Shown here: piece after piece, positions 45,248-54,954 of the stretch
Position numbering within the stretch: the first letter of the stretch is position 1
How the letters are laid out: the number at the start of each line of letters is the position of its first letter
DNA from: Heloderma charlesbogerti
Lineage: Eukaryota > Chordata > Lepidosauria > Squamata > Helodermatidae
Assembly: GCA_026122225.1 (NCBI GenBank)
Contig: JANEZZ010002244.1
Span: 1,110,501 to 1,174,500 of the forward strand
Direction: 5' to 3'
Length of the DNA: 64,000 nt
Translations under genes and position numbers: made by a program
Notes under the pieces: model-generated
Database searches by the model: none
What the model was told of the DNA's origin: nothing
The model's input: only the letters and a program-made list of their open reading frames with translations

Positions 45248-45704
45248 GGGTGCAGTCCTAGAAGTTCCACCCTTGATGATCATGAGCCTCTGAACTCAGA
45301 GGCTTACTATCATTCACATGCAGAATGAGAGGCATGGCAGAGGCGATCTTTGCTTCCCCATCCTCCTGCTCTGCATTTTAGCTAGACAGGCTTTTTTGCC
45401 CATCCAGCTTAGGCATTCCAGGGTGGGAGGGAAGGAGGGTAGAGGGGCCTCGGGATAGCTAGTATCCCGGCCTCTCCAGTTCCCTCCCCTCCCTGCCCAC
45501 CGGAACGCCCCCTCTACCCCCTCTCTGAGGACACTTTTGCCTTGGAGAGGCAGCCAGCACGGTTCTCTCTGCACTGGCTGGGAGGGGGAAGGTAGCATGG
45601 ATTCCTGGCTCCAAGGTCAGAGTGCTGTCTCTTACCTTGGATCTGGGGATCTTAAGTATCCTATGGCCCCCTAGATGCTGTCTAGGAGCCATAGGATTGC
45701 TCTC
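45248..45704 (+). mobile_element. Harbinger-like MITE, copy 2
   Basis: 457 bp, flanked by TAA (45245-45247, 45705-45707). It starts GGGTGCAGTCCTA and ends CATAGGATTGCTCTC. It shares the TTAGCTAGACAGGC, GATGCTGTCTAGGAGCCATAGG and GGATTCCTGGCTCC-type blocks with copies 1 and 3. Confidence 0.78.
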
Positions 45705-46225
45705 TAAGAAATATACTATTGGAAACAAGAGTCGATTTGATTCTCTGGCCTAATCTGAGGGTTGGCCGCGCCCATATGCTGGAATGCTTGGCAAACATCT
45801 TACATGGTTGTTAAGATTAATGGAAACTCTGAAAGGGGGGCATTTCCTTCTCTATATGTAAAAGCCATAAGCCTGGATCTCCATGTACCCATGGTGTGAG
45901 TTATTAAATATCAATATTCCATAAGATATACTACAAAGATGTGGGTGGTGGCACCCTCCCTCTGAGGAATATAGGCAAAAGGGTGTCTTGCAGCCTGTCC
46001 TACCTTACAGGGGTAAAAGTACAGCCATGCGCATTGGTCACAATGCCCTACTGCCATGGACATCTGCCTGAATGGGCCAGGATGGCCTCTTAGAAAAACC
46101 CAAACCCATTCCTTGCTGCCTGGCAGTGAAGAGTAGATCAAGAAGCTGCAGCAAATAAGCAAGCCATCCCTTTTATCCAGGAGTGGGCAACCTTTTTTCT
46201 GTTGAGGGCTGCATTCCCTTGGAAG

Positions 46226-47121
46226 TAGGGATGTCAGAGAATTCCGCCACGGATCTCGGTGAGGCTGAATGACAGTGCATTCGGCCACCCGAAATCTGTG
46301 GCAGAACGGCCTGCCCCCCCGCCCCCCCACAGATCCCCCCCGGGACAAGACTTACCTGGGGCGGATCTTCCGGGCGGCTGCTGGTCTTCCGACCGGCTGC
46401 CGCCGCTGCCATTTCCAGGCTTGTGAAAAGAAAAGACGTGATAGGCTACGTAAAGATTTACGTAGCCTATCATGGCTAGTTTTTAAAAAAAGAGAAAAAA
46501 AAAGACATGATAGGCTACGTAAATCTTTATGTAGCCTATCATGGTTGGGGGTGGGTTTAAAAAACAAACAAATGCGTACGCAAATGGCGGTGGCTACGGC
46601 CGCCACCATTTGTGTTCCTTCTTTTTACCGTCTTAATCTACATAAATATTTACGTAGACTATGACGGCGAAAATCAAGGGGAATGCAAATAGTGTAGCGG
46701 GCGCTATTTGCGTCCCCTTTTGATTCGCCGTTTTAGCCTACGACAGTGAATGAAAAAGGGACGCAAATAGCGCCCGCTACACTATTTGCGTTCCCCTTGA
46801 TTTTCGCCATCATAGTCTACATAAATAGTTACGTAGATTAAGACGGTAAAAAGAAGGAACATTTGCGTACGCGGTTGTTGTTTTTTTTTTTTACCCAGAG
46901 CCCTCCACGGCCCGAAATCTGGCTGCAGACGGCTCTGGCCTGGCCGGGCCTGGCCGGCTGCTCCGCAGAGCTGCCGCGGAGCACAGCTGGCCACTTGAGG
47001 ATTCCGGGGGGAGGAACGGAGCGCCTCCCCCCCCGGCCAGGATTCCGGGGGGAAGGACAGAACGCCTCCCCCCCACCATCAACATAATCCGCAAAAGGTA
47101 AGTCACTTTCGTACATCCCTA
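46226..47121 (+). mobile_element. Palindrome-filled hAT-like element, copy E
   Basis: 896 bp with a perfect 8-bp target duplication CTTGGAAG (46218-46225, 47122-47129) and ends TAGGGATGTCAGAG / CGTACATCCCTA. TACGTA palindromes lie at 46437-46474, 46506-46544, 46627-46668 and 46811-46850. Two larger hairpins, 46663-46733 and 46744-46808, each pair CGGCGAAAATCAAGGGGA-like arms around CAAATAG...CTATTTG. The second is the inverse of the first, so they form a palindrome of palindromes centred near 46740. The right arm carries three GGATTCCGGGGGGA/CCTCCCCCC blocks. No transposase frame. Confidence 0.93.
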
Positions 47122-48582
47122 CTTGGAAGTAATGTCTCCTGGGCTGCATGCAGACCTCCCCCCCCCACACACAAACACACACACACACTGGTAAGATCAT
47201 CACCCCCCCCCCATCCTGTCTTATGATTCTCAAGAGAGGGAGAGCACACTTGTGAGCATGGCATGATGATGGTCATTGTCAAGGTGGTGGACATTGGTCC
47301 AGCACCAGCCCTCCACTAGAGGCAGGGGGGACAGGGGATGACACACTGGTGGCTGCATGCAATAAGGCTGCAGGCTTCACACCTGTATTGATTCTTCCTC
47401 CCCAGTGTCCCTGACGTAGTGCTGCTGTGCAGTGATGTTCTTTTCAGGCGCATGGGGAAAGGATCAAAATGGCAGCTGGCATGCTCACTCAGTACAGCTG
47501 CCTTGCACATCCTGATGATGTATAATCATTCCTATACCACTTTCTGATTATTCATCGTCACCACCACCACCACCACTTAAACCTTACTTTATAGAAATCT
47601 TCTGTTCATTCACAGAAATCAATAACATGATTCTAGAAATTAGATTCTGGGCCTTAATCCTGTTTCCAACTGTAGCCAGGTAGATGCCAGCAGGAAGCTC
47701 ACAAGCTTCACTGCCAATTGGTATTTAGAGGCCTGTCATCTCTGAGCAGGGAAGTTTTGTTTAGTTTTTGTGCCTGATGGCTGCTGGGACACTTTTCCTG
47801 TTCTGAAAGCTATTACTATGTGTTATATGATGGCCAGCATATTTGCTGTTGTGTACACATGGCAAAGAGCCACAGCAATCCTAATTCCATGGTGCTTGGG
47901 CCAGTATGATGCATACAGCCAAAAGTATGTTTGCCATGTGGACATTGAAATTTTGTATTGATCTGATACAATTATGTGAAAGCATTTTCACCACAGATCC
48001 TGCCACAAACAATAAAGATCTTATTTTCATGTTTATCAGGCAAATGCTGCATTGGTTTATATTCTGTAGGAACAATATTCTTGTTGATGTGGGGTGGCAA
48101 GAAGAAAACACAAGCACTGTGTGTTTTATTTAAAAAACAGACAACAAGGGACTGAATACTGTGCACCATCCCACAACTTATTAGGGCATTAGTGCTTCCC
48201 TTGGAAGGAAAGAAAAAACACAGCCCCATGGCTGCATTCGGAAATCAATTAAATAAGTATCATATTACGTGAATTTCAACACATCATGCAGAAGCAAGAA
48301 AAAAGTAGTTTACACTATTATCATGGCACAATGAAATACAGATGGATGCTAATCAGAAACATTTGTATTCAGATTTAAAGCCTACATTGTAAAAAACAAA
48401 TCCCCAAACCCCTTAATTTGTACTGAATTCTCCTGAGATTTTATATGAACCCACAAAATGATTTTTAGACTTGATTGTTATATGTGAGATAACCTACTTT
48501 TCGGTAGACATTTCTGCATTATGAACTTTACCATGAAGTAATGTTTATCTCTTGGATGTAGCAGGCACACATGGGTCATTAA
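47122..48582. other. Gene-free interval
   Basis: It contains a C-rich run near 47160 and a (CAC)n tract at 47557-47575. No gene was recognised; the short frames near 47.8-48.2 kb have no family features. Confidence 0.45.
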
Positions 48583-48964
48583 GGGCACAATCCTATTCAG
48601 ACAGGCAGCTGCCTCCAAACTCAGAGGTGACCACCTATCCGATGCAGGGCAGGAGAAACAAGGAGGGGATCATTCCCTCTGCATTCCTCCTGCCCTGCAT
48701 TTTCAGCTAGACAGCTGATTGCGGCTGTTTAGCTGTGGGACGGCTGGGTGGGGGTCGGGGGAGGAGGCTGCTGTACTGTCATATGGGCGTTTCCGCCCTC
48801 CCCACCCTGGAACGCCTCCCGGAACACCCCTTTTCGGCTGCTCCATGCTCCTCTTGCGAGTGTGGAGGACAGGGCTGTTCCCCGCAGCCTCTGAGGTCGG
48901 TTCCTGGAAAACAAGATATCCTATGGCTGTCTAGCAGCTGTCTAGTGGCCATAGGACTGCTCCC
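48583..48964 (+). mobile_element. Harbinger-like MITE, copy 3
   Basis: 382 bp flanked by TAA (48580-48582, 48965-48967). Ends GGGCACAATCCTATTCAG and GGCCATAGGACTGCTCCC. The body shares CCCTGCATTTTCAGCTAGACAG and AGCTGTCTAGTGGCC with copies 1 and 2. Confidence 0.8.
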
Positions 48965-49184
48965 TAATGAGATTTTCACAATGCCAAGAAATACATTTCT
49001 GGAATGTCTTACTATACTTGTGGCGAGTGTCAGAGTGTTTAATGGGCTTGTCCTTAAATTAGTGAATAATGCAAATATTATATGGCTGAGGGGCCATATT
49101 TAGCTTCAGGAAATTAAAAAAAACATTGATTGATTGATTGATTGAAAGCAACTTGGGATGCTAGAACTACTCAAAAGAAATAAT

Positions 49185-49325
49185 TCCAGTGGGGTAGCTG
49201 TGTTAGTCTGGTGCAGCAAAAAAAACCCCAGAGTTTTGTAGCACTTTAATTAACAAATGTTATTATGCCATAAGCTTTTGTAGTTTCATGCATACCTCAT
49301 AATATGAATAAAGTATTATGCTGAG
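49185..49325 (+). repeat. GTGTTAGTCTG interspersed repeat
   Basis: GTGGGGTAGCTGTGTTAGTCTGG, TGCAGCAAAA, AGAGTTTTGTAGCACTTTAATTAAC, TATGCCATAAGCTTTTGTAG: a repeat widespread in reptile DNA. A second copy lies at 57390-57540. Confidence 0.65.
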
Positions 49326-49584
49326 TTACAGGTACGTTTGAGGGAGGGTGGGGAGCAGTAGGTTATTGTTGTTATACTGTTTCTAACCATGTATCATTTC
49401 ATGGTTACACATTTATTACACATGGTTACACATTTATTACACATTACACATTTCACTTACATATTACTTTAAAAGTTAGGCATCTTACTTCATGTGCTGC
49501 TATTCTGGTATGTATGTATGTATTTATATAGACAATATCTATGCTGCCCTCAAGCAAAAATTCTCAAGGCACTGGGTACTAAGA

Positions 49585-49850
49585 TACTATTTATTTATTT
49601 AATTTCTATACCACCCAATAGCTGAAGCTGTCTGGGCGATTCACAAAAAATAAAACCCTAAAGTGCAGCATAAAACAATATAAAATATGAAAGCTTAAAA
49701 CCACAGTATAACAGTACAACCAGAATAGAACCTAGCAGCAATGCAGAGATTTAAAATACAGAGTTAAAACACCAGAGCTAAAAGACTAGGAAACTGAAGT
49801 GCCAAAATACTGGGAGAATAAAAAGGTCTTCTTCACCTGGTGCTGGAAGT
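49585..49850 (-). mobile_element. L2 LINE 3' tail
   Basis: The inverse of the L2 tail: TTTATTTATTTAATTTCTATACCACCCAATAGCTGAAGCTG at the start, and AAGGTCTTCTTCACCTGGTGCTGG at the end, corresponding to the end of the L2 ORF seen at 23550. The BovB copy at 49855 abuts its 5' side. Confidence 0.85.
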
Positions 49851-49854
49851 ACAA

Positions 49855-50015
49855 TTGTTGTTGTTCAGTCATTAAGTTGTGTCCGACTCTTCGTGACCCC
49901 CTGGACCATAGCACACCAGGCCTTCCTGTCCTCCGCTCTCTCCCGGAGTGTGCTCAAGTTCATATTCATTGCATAGGTGATGCTATCTAGCCATCTCATC
50001 CTCTGCCGTCCCCTT
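49855..50015 (-). mobile_element. BovB LINE 3' end, separated from its other half
   Basis: The inverse of the BovB 3' end, from GTTGTTGTTCAGTC with GTGTCCGACTCTTCGTGACC to CTCTGCCGTCCCCTT. It stops at the LTR of the gypsy element. The same BovB copy resumes at 54315. About 330 bp of BovB (roughly 110 codons between KVRI and KRRRGR) are missing at the join, so the insertion or a later event removed sequence. Confidence 0.88.
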
Positions 50016-50555
50016 TGTCAGGGTAGAAACTGAGCCCAGAGAGCCCCAGAGCAGTTCGGATTCTGAGGAGGAACAGCAATCTCTGGGAGAGGAGTCAGCT
50101 CATCCCTCACAGGCTCAGCACCTGGCAGAGATTCCTCCTGCCGGCATTCCAGAGATAGTTCGTGACCCGGGTAGTGAGGGAGTGCGGGAGGGGGCTTCTT
50201 AGATGCTCGACGCAGACGCAAAGAGCGACGAGCGATGGAGGGCGCGGAATGGAGGCGTAGCGCCCGTTTGGCGCGCAAGCAACGGCCGCCTCCCATGGAC
50301 CTAAGGGAAAGAGGGAGGATCTCTCCCTAGCCCATAAGTTCTGGGTCTTCAAGTGACTCTCTTTCAAACGGGGATCAACTGCCTGCCTGAAGCTTAGGCC
50401 ACGCTGCTGTTCCTTGCTTTAGCAGCTGGTGATTAGCATCTGAAAGAGTCATTAAGTTGTAATGGGATTAAAGCTTTGAAAAGAATTCCCTTTCGTCTGT
50501 GTCTTGAGTTGGCTATTGGAATCTATTGAGAGAGGCCGCCAAGGCGTTCCTGACA
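50016..50555 (+). repeat. Gypsy 5' LTR
   Basis: 540 bp, TGTCAGGG to CCTGACA. It includes GGGATTAAAGCTTTGAAAAG and CTTTCGTCTGTGTCTTGAG near its 3' end. The following GCTTGATCCCCG is where a primer site should be, but no tRNA match was recognised. Confidence 0.92.
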
Positions 50556-50609
50556 GCTTGATCCCCGTTCCTCTCTCTCTGTCTCTCTCTTTTTTTCTCC
50601 TCCTGCCAA

Positions 50610-51464
50610 ATGGAGGGTGCCAGGGACCCGGCAGTGCAAGCTCTGGTGCAAGAGAACCATATCCTCCATGATCAAGTGGCTTAACTGATGACTGCCGTAC
50701 AGAATCTGCAAGCTGCGGTTCAACCCCCACCACCTCCGATTCCCCCCCGCCGCAAGCACCCAGTGGCTTTGCCAGAGAAGTCTTCTGGGGAGAAAGGACA
50801 TTTTCTGATTTTCCGGGCCCAATCGGAGCTGTACATGCGCCTTCGACCTGAGGATTTCCTGGCGGAACAGGTTCGTGTGGACTTCATCGTTAACCTACTT
50901 TCAGGCGTGGCAGCTAAATGCGCTTCGGGACTTCTTCTCGCTAATGACCCCCTGCCCGGGGACTATCAAGGTTTCATGACAGCGATGGCCAGATTTTTCG
51001 GTGACCCCCTGCACACACAGACGGCTTCTCGGGAGATTCGCTGCCTCAGGCAGGACAAGGACTCAGTTTCCAGGTATGTGACAACTTTTCGCTTGCTGAT
51101 GCAGGATTTACAGTGGAATGATGCCACACTGGTGGCTCAGTTTTTGGACAGTTTGAATGACGAGATCTTGGATGAGTTGGCGCGCACGCCTAGCCCGCCT
51201 ACTTTGGAGGACCTCATCCAGACCTGCTCCAGATAGATAGTCGGCTGGAGGGCTGCCGGCAGACCCGGCGGGGGCTGAGATTTCCTCCTCCCATTCCCCC
51301 CCCATTTCCTGCCCCCTCCCCCTGCCCCTGCGGTGGGGGCGGAGGAGACCCCGATGTAGCTGGGAGCTACCCGAGCCCCACTGCCACAGGAGGAACTACA
51401 GCGGCGGTGCGCTGAGTGCCGATGCTTTTGGTGTGGAAAACTGGGACATTTCGCCAAAACCTGC
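50610..51464 (+). pseudogene. Gypsy gag, broken
   Basis: The likely start is ATG 50610 (MEGARDPAVQALVQENHIL). A TAA stop lies at about 50682, after which the same frame is open from 50688 to 51236. The open part is a gag capsid-like domain of the retrotransposon-gag type (DFLAEQVRVDFIVNLLSGVAA, FFGDPLHTQTASREIRCLRQ, SVSRYVTTFRLL). A one-base frameshift near 51232 follows. The nucleocapsid zinc knuckle, CFWCGKLGHFAKTC (CX2CX4HX4C), lies in another frame at 51423-51464. Vertebrate gag-derived host genes such as PEG10 and the RTL family descend from related elements, but this copy keeps flanking LTRs and is broken, so it is not one of them. Confidence 0.85.
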
Positions 51465-51505
51465 CGTGCTAGACCCACAGCTCATCTGCCTCCCCCTCCT
51501 CCTCC

Positions 51506-52762
51506 TTGTCCCCAGGCCTGACTAGACTGTCCCCCAAGCCTGTTGGGGGTCTCCAGTGTGGGGGTGGGTTCCACACCCGGTGGGCGCCTTCCGCAACCCC
51601 CCCACCCTCCCATCTTCTATTGCATGTTCACCTCCGCTCCTCCCAGTGGGGTGGGGTGAAGGCCCTGGCTTTAGTGGACTCGGGGGCTACGACCAGTTTC
51701 ATGGATGAAACCTTCGTCCTCTTCCACAAGATTCCTACCCTGCCTCTTCCTGCCCCCTTGGCAGTGGAGACCATTGATGGATGTCCTCTTTCTTTGGGCG
51801 TGGTGACCCAGATTACAGCTCCGCTCACTCTGCACACCCAGTCCCACGTTGAGCAGATTCAGTTTCACTTGGCCAAGGTTCCCCTATATCCAATTGTGCT
51901 GGGTGTTTCCTGGCTGCCTCTCACACAATTTGCTTATAACAATGCCTGCCATGCTTCCACCTGCCAAACTCCATTTTTTGCCAATTTTGGTTACCACGCC
52001 AAGGCTTTCCCATCCACCTTAGCTCCCTCTTCGGTGCCAGTGGCCCATGACTTTTTGGAGGAGTTGCGAGCAGTACACCACCTCTTACAGGACTCCCCCG
52101 AGCAAGCCAAGACAGCCTACAAGGCCTCTGCAGACCGGCGGCGCCAGCTGGGTCCGTCTCCGCAACTTGGGGACTGGGTTTGGCTGTCCACCCAATACCT
52201 TCCCTCTCACTCGCCTGCAAGGAAGCTCGCGCCTCGCCGCATGGGGCCTTTCCAGATTACGGCCCAAATTAACCCTGTTGCTTTTCGCCTGGCTCTCCCC
52301 CGCTCCATGAAGATCCATCCTCTTTTTCATCGGTCCTTGCTGTCCCCCCTGGTTTCTGGCGACCCTCATCGCTCGGTTGGCTCCCCGTCGCCAGTGCTAG
52401 TGGAGGGGGAGGAGGAGTTTGAGGTCGCAGAGATTCTGGACTCTCGCCTTTCTTGCGGCCGCCTGCAATATCTAGTGGACTGGAAGGGGTACAGGCCAGA
52501 TGAGAGAACCTGGGAACCCTCAGCATGCTCCGTTGCTGCTGAGGTGCTTCCACCAGCTGTACCAAACCCGGGGCCCCAGGGGAGGAGCACAAGAGGGGGC
52601 CTTATGGGAGCGGGGATGATGTCAGGGTGGAAACTGAGCCCAGAGAGCCCCAGAGCAGTTCTGATTCTGAGGAGGAACAGCAATCCATGGGAGTGGAGCC
52701 AGCTCATCCCTCACAGGCTCAGCACCTGGCAGAGATTCCTCCTGCCGGCATTCCAGAGATAG
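51506..52762 (+). pseudogene. Gypsy pol with protease-to-chromodomain deletion fusion
   Basis: A 418-codon open frame. Residues about 50-137 form a retropepsin-like protease with the active-site VDSGAT (Asp at residue 58, codon 51677-51679) and the end PIVLGVSWL. At residue 137/138 (about 51916) the sequence jumps to the integrase C-terminal region (QFAYNNACHASTCQTPFF), skipping RT, RNase H and most of integrase. Next come the integrase C-terminal barrel (GDWVWLST, PRRMGPFQI, HPLFHRSLL) and a chromodomain (about 305-345: FEVAEILDSR, YLVDWKGY, TWEPS). The frame runs on past the polypurine-rich GGGAGCGGGGATGA into the 3' LTR. The deletion preserves the frame. Catalytic integration and polymerase functions are lost. 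Confidence 0.9.
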
Positions 52763-53142
52763 TTAGTGACCCGGGTAGTGAGGGAGTGCGGGAGGGGGGT
52801 TTCTTAGATGCTCAACGCAGATGCAAAGAGCGATGGAGGGCGTGGAAAAGAGGCGTAGCGCCCGTTTGGCGTGCAAGCAACAGCCGCCTCCCATGGACCT
52901 AAGGGAAAGAGGGAGGATCTCTCCCTAGCCCATAGGTTCTGGGTCTTCAAGTGATTCTCTTTCAAACGGGGATCAACTGCGTGCCTGAAGCTTAGGCCAC
53001 GCTGCTGTTCCTTGCTTTAGCCGCTGGTGATTGGCACCTGAAAGAGTGCCAAAAGTTGTAATGGGATTAAAGCTTTGAAAAGAATTCACTTTCGTCTGTG
53101 TCTTGAGCTGGCTATTGGAATCTACTGAGAGAGGTCGCCAAG
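52620..53142 (+). repeat. Gypsy 3' LTR, 3'-truncated
   Basis: 523 bp matching 50016-50540 up to GTCGCCAAG, where TAGGGATG of copy F begins. Relative to the 5' LTR it has a small deletion in the AAAGAGCGACGAGCGATGG region and several C-to-T and G-to-A changes. Confidence 0.92.
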
Positions 53143-54314
53143 TAGGGATGTCAGAGAATTTCGCCATGAATCTCTGAAATCGGTGGCGAAACGGTCTGTC
53201 CCCCCACCCCCCCCCAGGACGGGACTTACCTTCGGCGAATCTTCCTGATGGCAGCGGCTGCCGGTCTTCCAACTGGCTGCCGTTGCCGCCATTTCCAAGT
53301 TTAAAAAACAAAACAAAACGTGATAGGCTACGTAAAGATTTACGTAGCCTATCACGGCTAAATTTTAAAAAACACCGTGATAGGCTACGTAAATGTTTAC
53401 GTAGCCTATCACGGCTGAGTAAAAAAAAACAAAAAAAATGCGCGTACGCAAATGGCGGCGCCCATGGGCACCGCCATTTGCATTCCTTATTTTGGATTCT
53501 TTTGCATTCCTTATTCTGGCACTCCTTATTTTGCATTCCTTATTTTGGCACGTCTTAGTCTACGTAAACATTTACGTAGACCACGGCGAAAATAAGGGGA
53601 ACGCAAATAGCGTAGATGCTATGCTATTTGCGTTCCCCTTATTTTTCCCGTAGTCTATGTAAATGTTTACATAGCCTATCACGTAGTGACGTAGCCTATC
53701 ACGGGTGACTTTGAAAAAAAAAAAAAGCGCGTACGCAAATGGCGGCGCCCCATGGGCGCCGCCATTTGCATTTCTTATTTGGACAGTGGTAGTCTACGTA
53801 AAGATTTACATAGACTACGGCGAAAATAAGGGCAATGCAAATAGTGTTCCCTTATTTTCGCCGTAGTCTACGTAAATCTTTACGTAGACTACTCAGGCCC
53901 AAATAAGGAACACAAATGCGTACGCGCCTTTTTTTTTTTTTCAAAGTCACCCGTGATAGGCTATGTGACGATTTACGTAGCCTATCACGGCTGACTTTGG
54001 AAATCTAGCTGTGATAGGATACGTAAATCGTCACGTAGCCTATCACGGGTGTGTGTGTGTGTGTGTTTTAACTACTTTTTTATTTTGTAATGGCGGCGGC
54101 AGCAGCTGGTCGGGAGACCGGCCGCCGCCCCCGATGAAACGCTGCCAAACCACTGCCGGGACCCGCCGCTGAGAGGGACATTCACCGAAGGTAAGTCCCA
54201 TCCCGGGGGGGGCGGCGGGGGGCCGGCGGAGAATTTCCCCAACACTTTCGGGGGGCTGAATGCGTCGGCACCTGGCCTCCCGAAGATTCGTGGAGAAATT
54301 CTCCGCCATCCCTA
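53143..54314. mobile_element. Palindrome-filled hAT-like element, copy F
   Basis: 1172 bp, the largest copy and a full fold-back. Both ends are the same arm in inverse orientation (TAGGGATGTCAGAGAATTTC at 53143 and GAGAAATTCTCCGCCATCCCTA at 54314), each with a GGGA.TTACCTTCGG.GAAT block and a CGCCATT end. TACGTA palindromes lie near 53319-53356, 53375-53414, 53551-53583, 53650-53682, 53789-53820, 53861-53893, 53951-53990 and 54008-54048. ATGGC-motif or CGGCGAAAATAAGGG hairpins alternate with them (53445-53482, 53586-53648, 53730-53770, 53818-53862). The 53690-53745 block (GGGTGACTTTGAAAA...GCGCGTACGCAAATG) is inverted at 53910-53960, giving an about 270-bp palindrome centred near 53825. The flanks TCGCCAAG and AATAATTT do not match. 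Confidence 0.9.
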
Positions 54315-54945
54315 AATAATTTATACGAACCTTTGTCGGCAAGGTGATGTCTCTGCTTCTTACTATGCTGTCTAGGTTTGCCATAGCTTTCCTCCTAAGG
54401 AGCAAGCGTCTTTTAATTTCATGGCTACAGTCACCGTCTGCAGTTATCTTGGAGCCCAAGAAAATAAAATCTGTCACTGCTTCCATTTCTTCCCCTTCTA
54501 TATGCCAGGAAGTGATGGGGCCAGATGCCATGATTTCAGTTTTTTTTAATGTTGAGTTTCAAACCAGCTTTTGCACTCTCCTCTTCCACCCTCAACAAGA
54601 GGCTCTTGAGATCCTCTTCGCTTTCTGCCATTAGGGTGGTATCGTCTGCGTATCTGAGGTTGTTGATAATTCTCTCGGCAATCTTAATTCCGAACTGTGA
54701 TTCATCCAACCCGGCATTTCTCATGATGTACTCTGCATATAAGTTAAATAAGCAGGGCGACAATATACAGCCTTGCCGTACTCCTTTCCCAATTTTGAAC
54801 CAATCGGTTGTTCCATGTCCGGTTCTTACTGTTGCTTCTTGGGCCTCGTACAGGTTTCTCAGGAGACAAGTAAGGTGGTCTGGTACTCCCATCTCTTTAA
54901 GAATTTGCCACAGTTTGTTGTGATCCACACAATCAAAGCCTTCTT
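54315..54945 (-). mobile_element. BovB LINE, RT portion (continuation of 49855-50015)
   Basis: The minus strand encodes BovB RT from FDCVDHNKLWQILKEMGVPD through VRQGCILSPCLFNLYAEYIM, LRYADDTTLMAESEEDLKSL and LNIKKN (open 54536 and up), then after a one-base break MASGPITSWHIEGEEMEAVT and LGSKITADGDCSHEIKRRLL to KVRI at about 54320. It supplies the block missing from the full-length copy at 28090. It is 5'-truncated just before FDCVDH. Sequence from about 54946 belongs to an L3-like LINE, although the open frame runs into it. Confidence 0.88.
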
Positions 54946-54954
54946 CACACACAT

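Larger units (their letters stand above)
50016..53142 (+). mobile_element. Ty3/gypsy chromovirus-type LTR retrotransposon, deleted
   Basis: LTRs lie at 50016-50555 and 52620-53142 (truncated). The interior of about 2.1 kb carries gag with a zinc knuckle, then a protease fused to an integrase C-terminus plus chromodomain; the RT, RNase H and integrase core are gone. The LTRs differ at roughly 5% of positions by eye, so the insertion is younger than the ERV at 5.98 kb. The element interrupts a minus-strand BovB (49855-50015 / 54315-54945). The last about 13 bp of the 3' LTR (ending CCTGACA in the 5' copy) are missing, with palindromic copy F starting there. Confidence 0.92.

Noticed and set aside
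50688..51236. A domesticated gag-derived host gene (PEG10/RTL type)
   Set aside because: It sits between paired LTRs, has a stop upstream in frame and a frameshift before the zinc knuckle, so it is an ordinary decaying retrotransposon.
53319..54048. CRISPR-like array
   Set aside because: Repeats of about 38 bp are spaced irregularly, are themselves palindromes, and the spacers are homologous to each other; the genome is a vertebrate. They are transposon modules.
53135..54322. 8-bp target duplication for copy F
   Set aside because: Flanks TCGCCAAG (gypsy LTR) and AATAATTT (BovB side) differ; a rearrangement is more likely.
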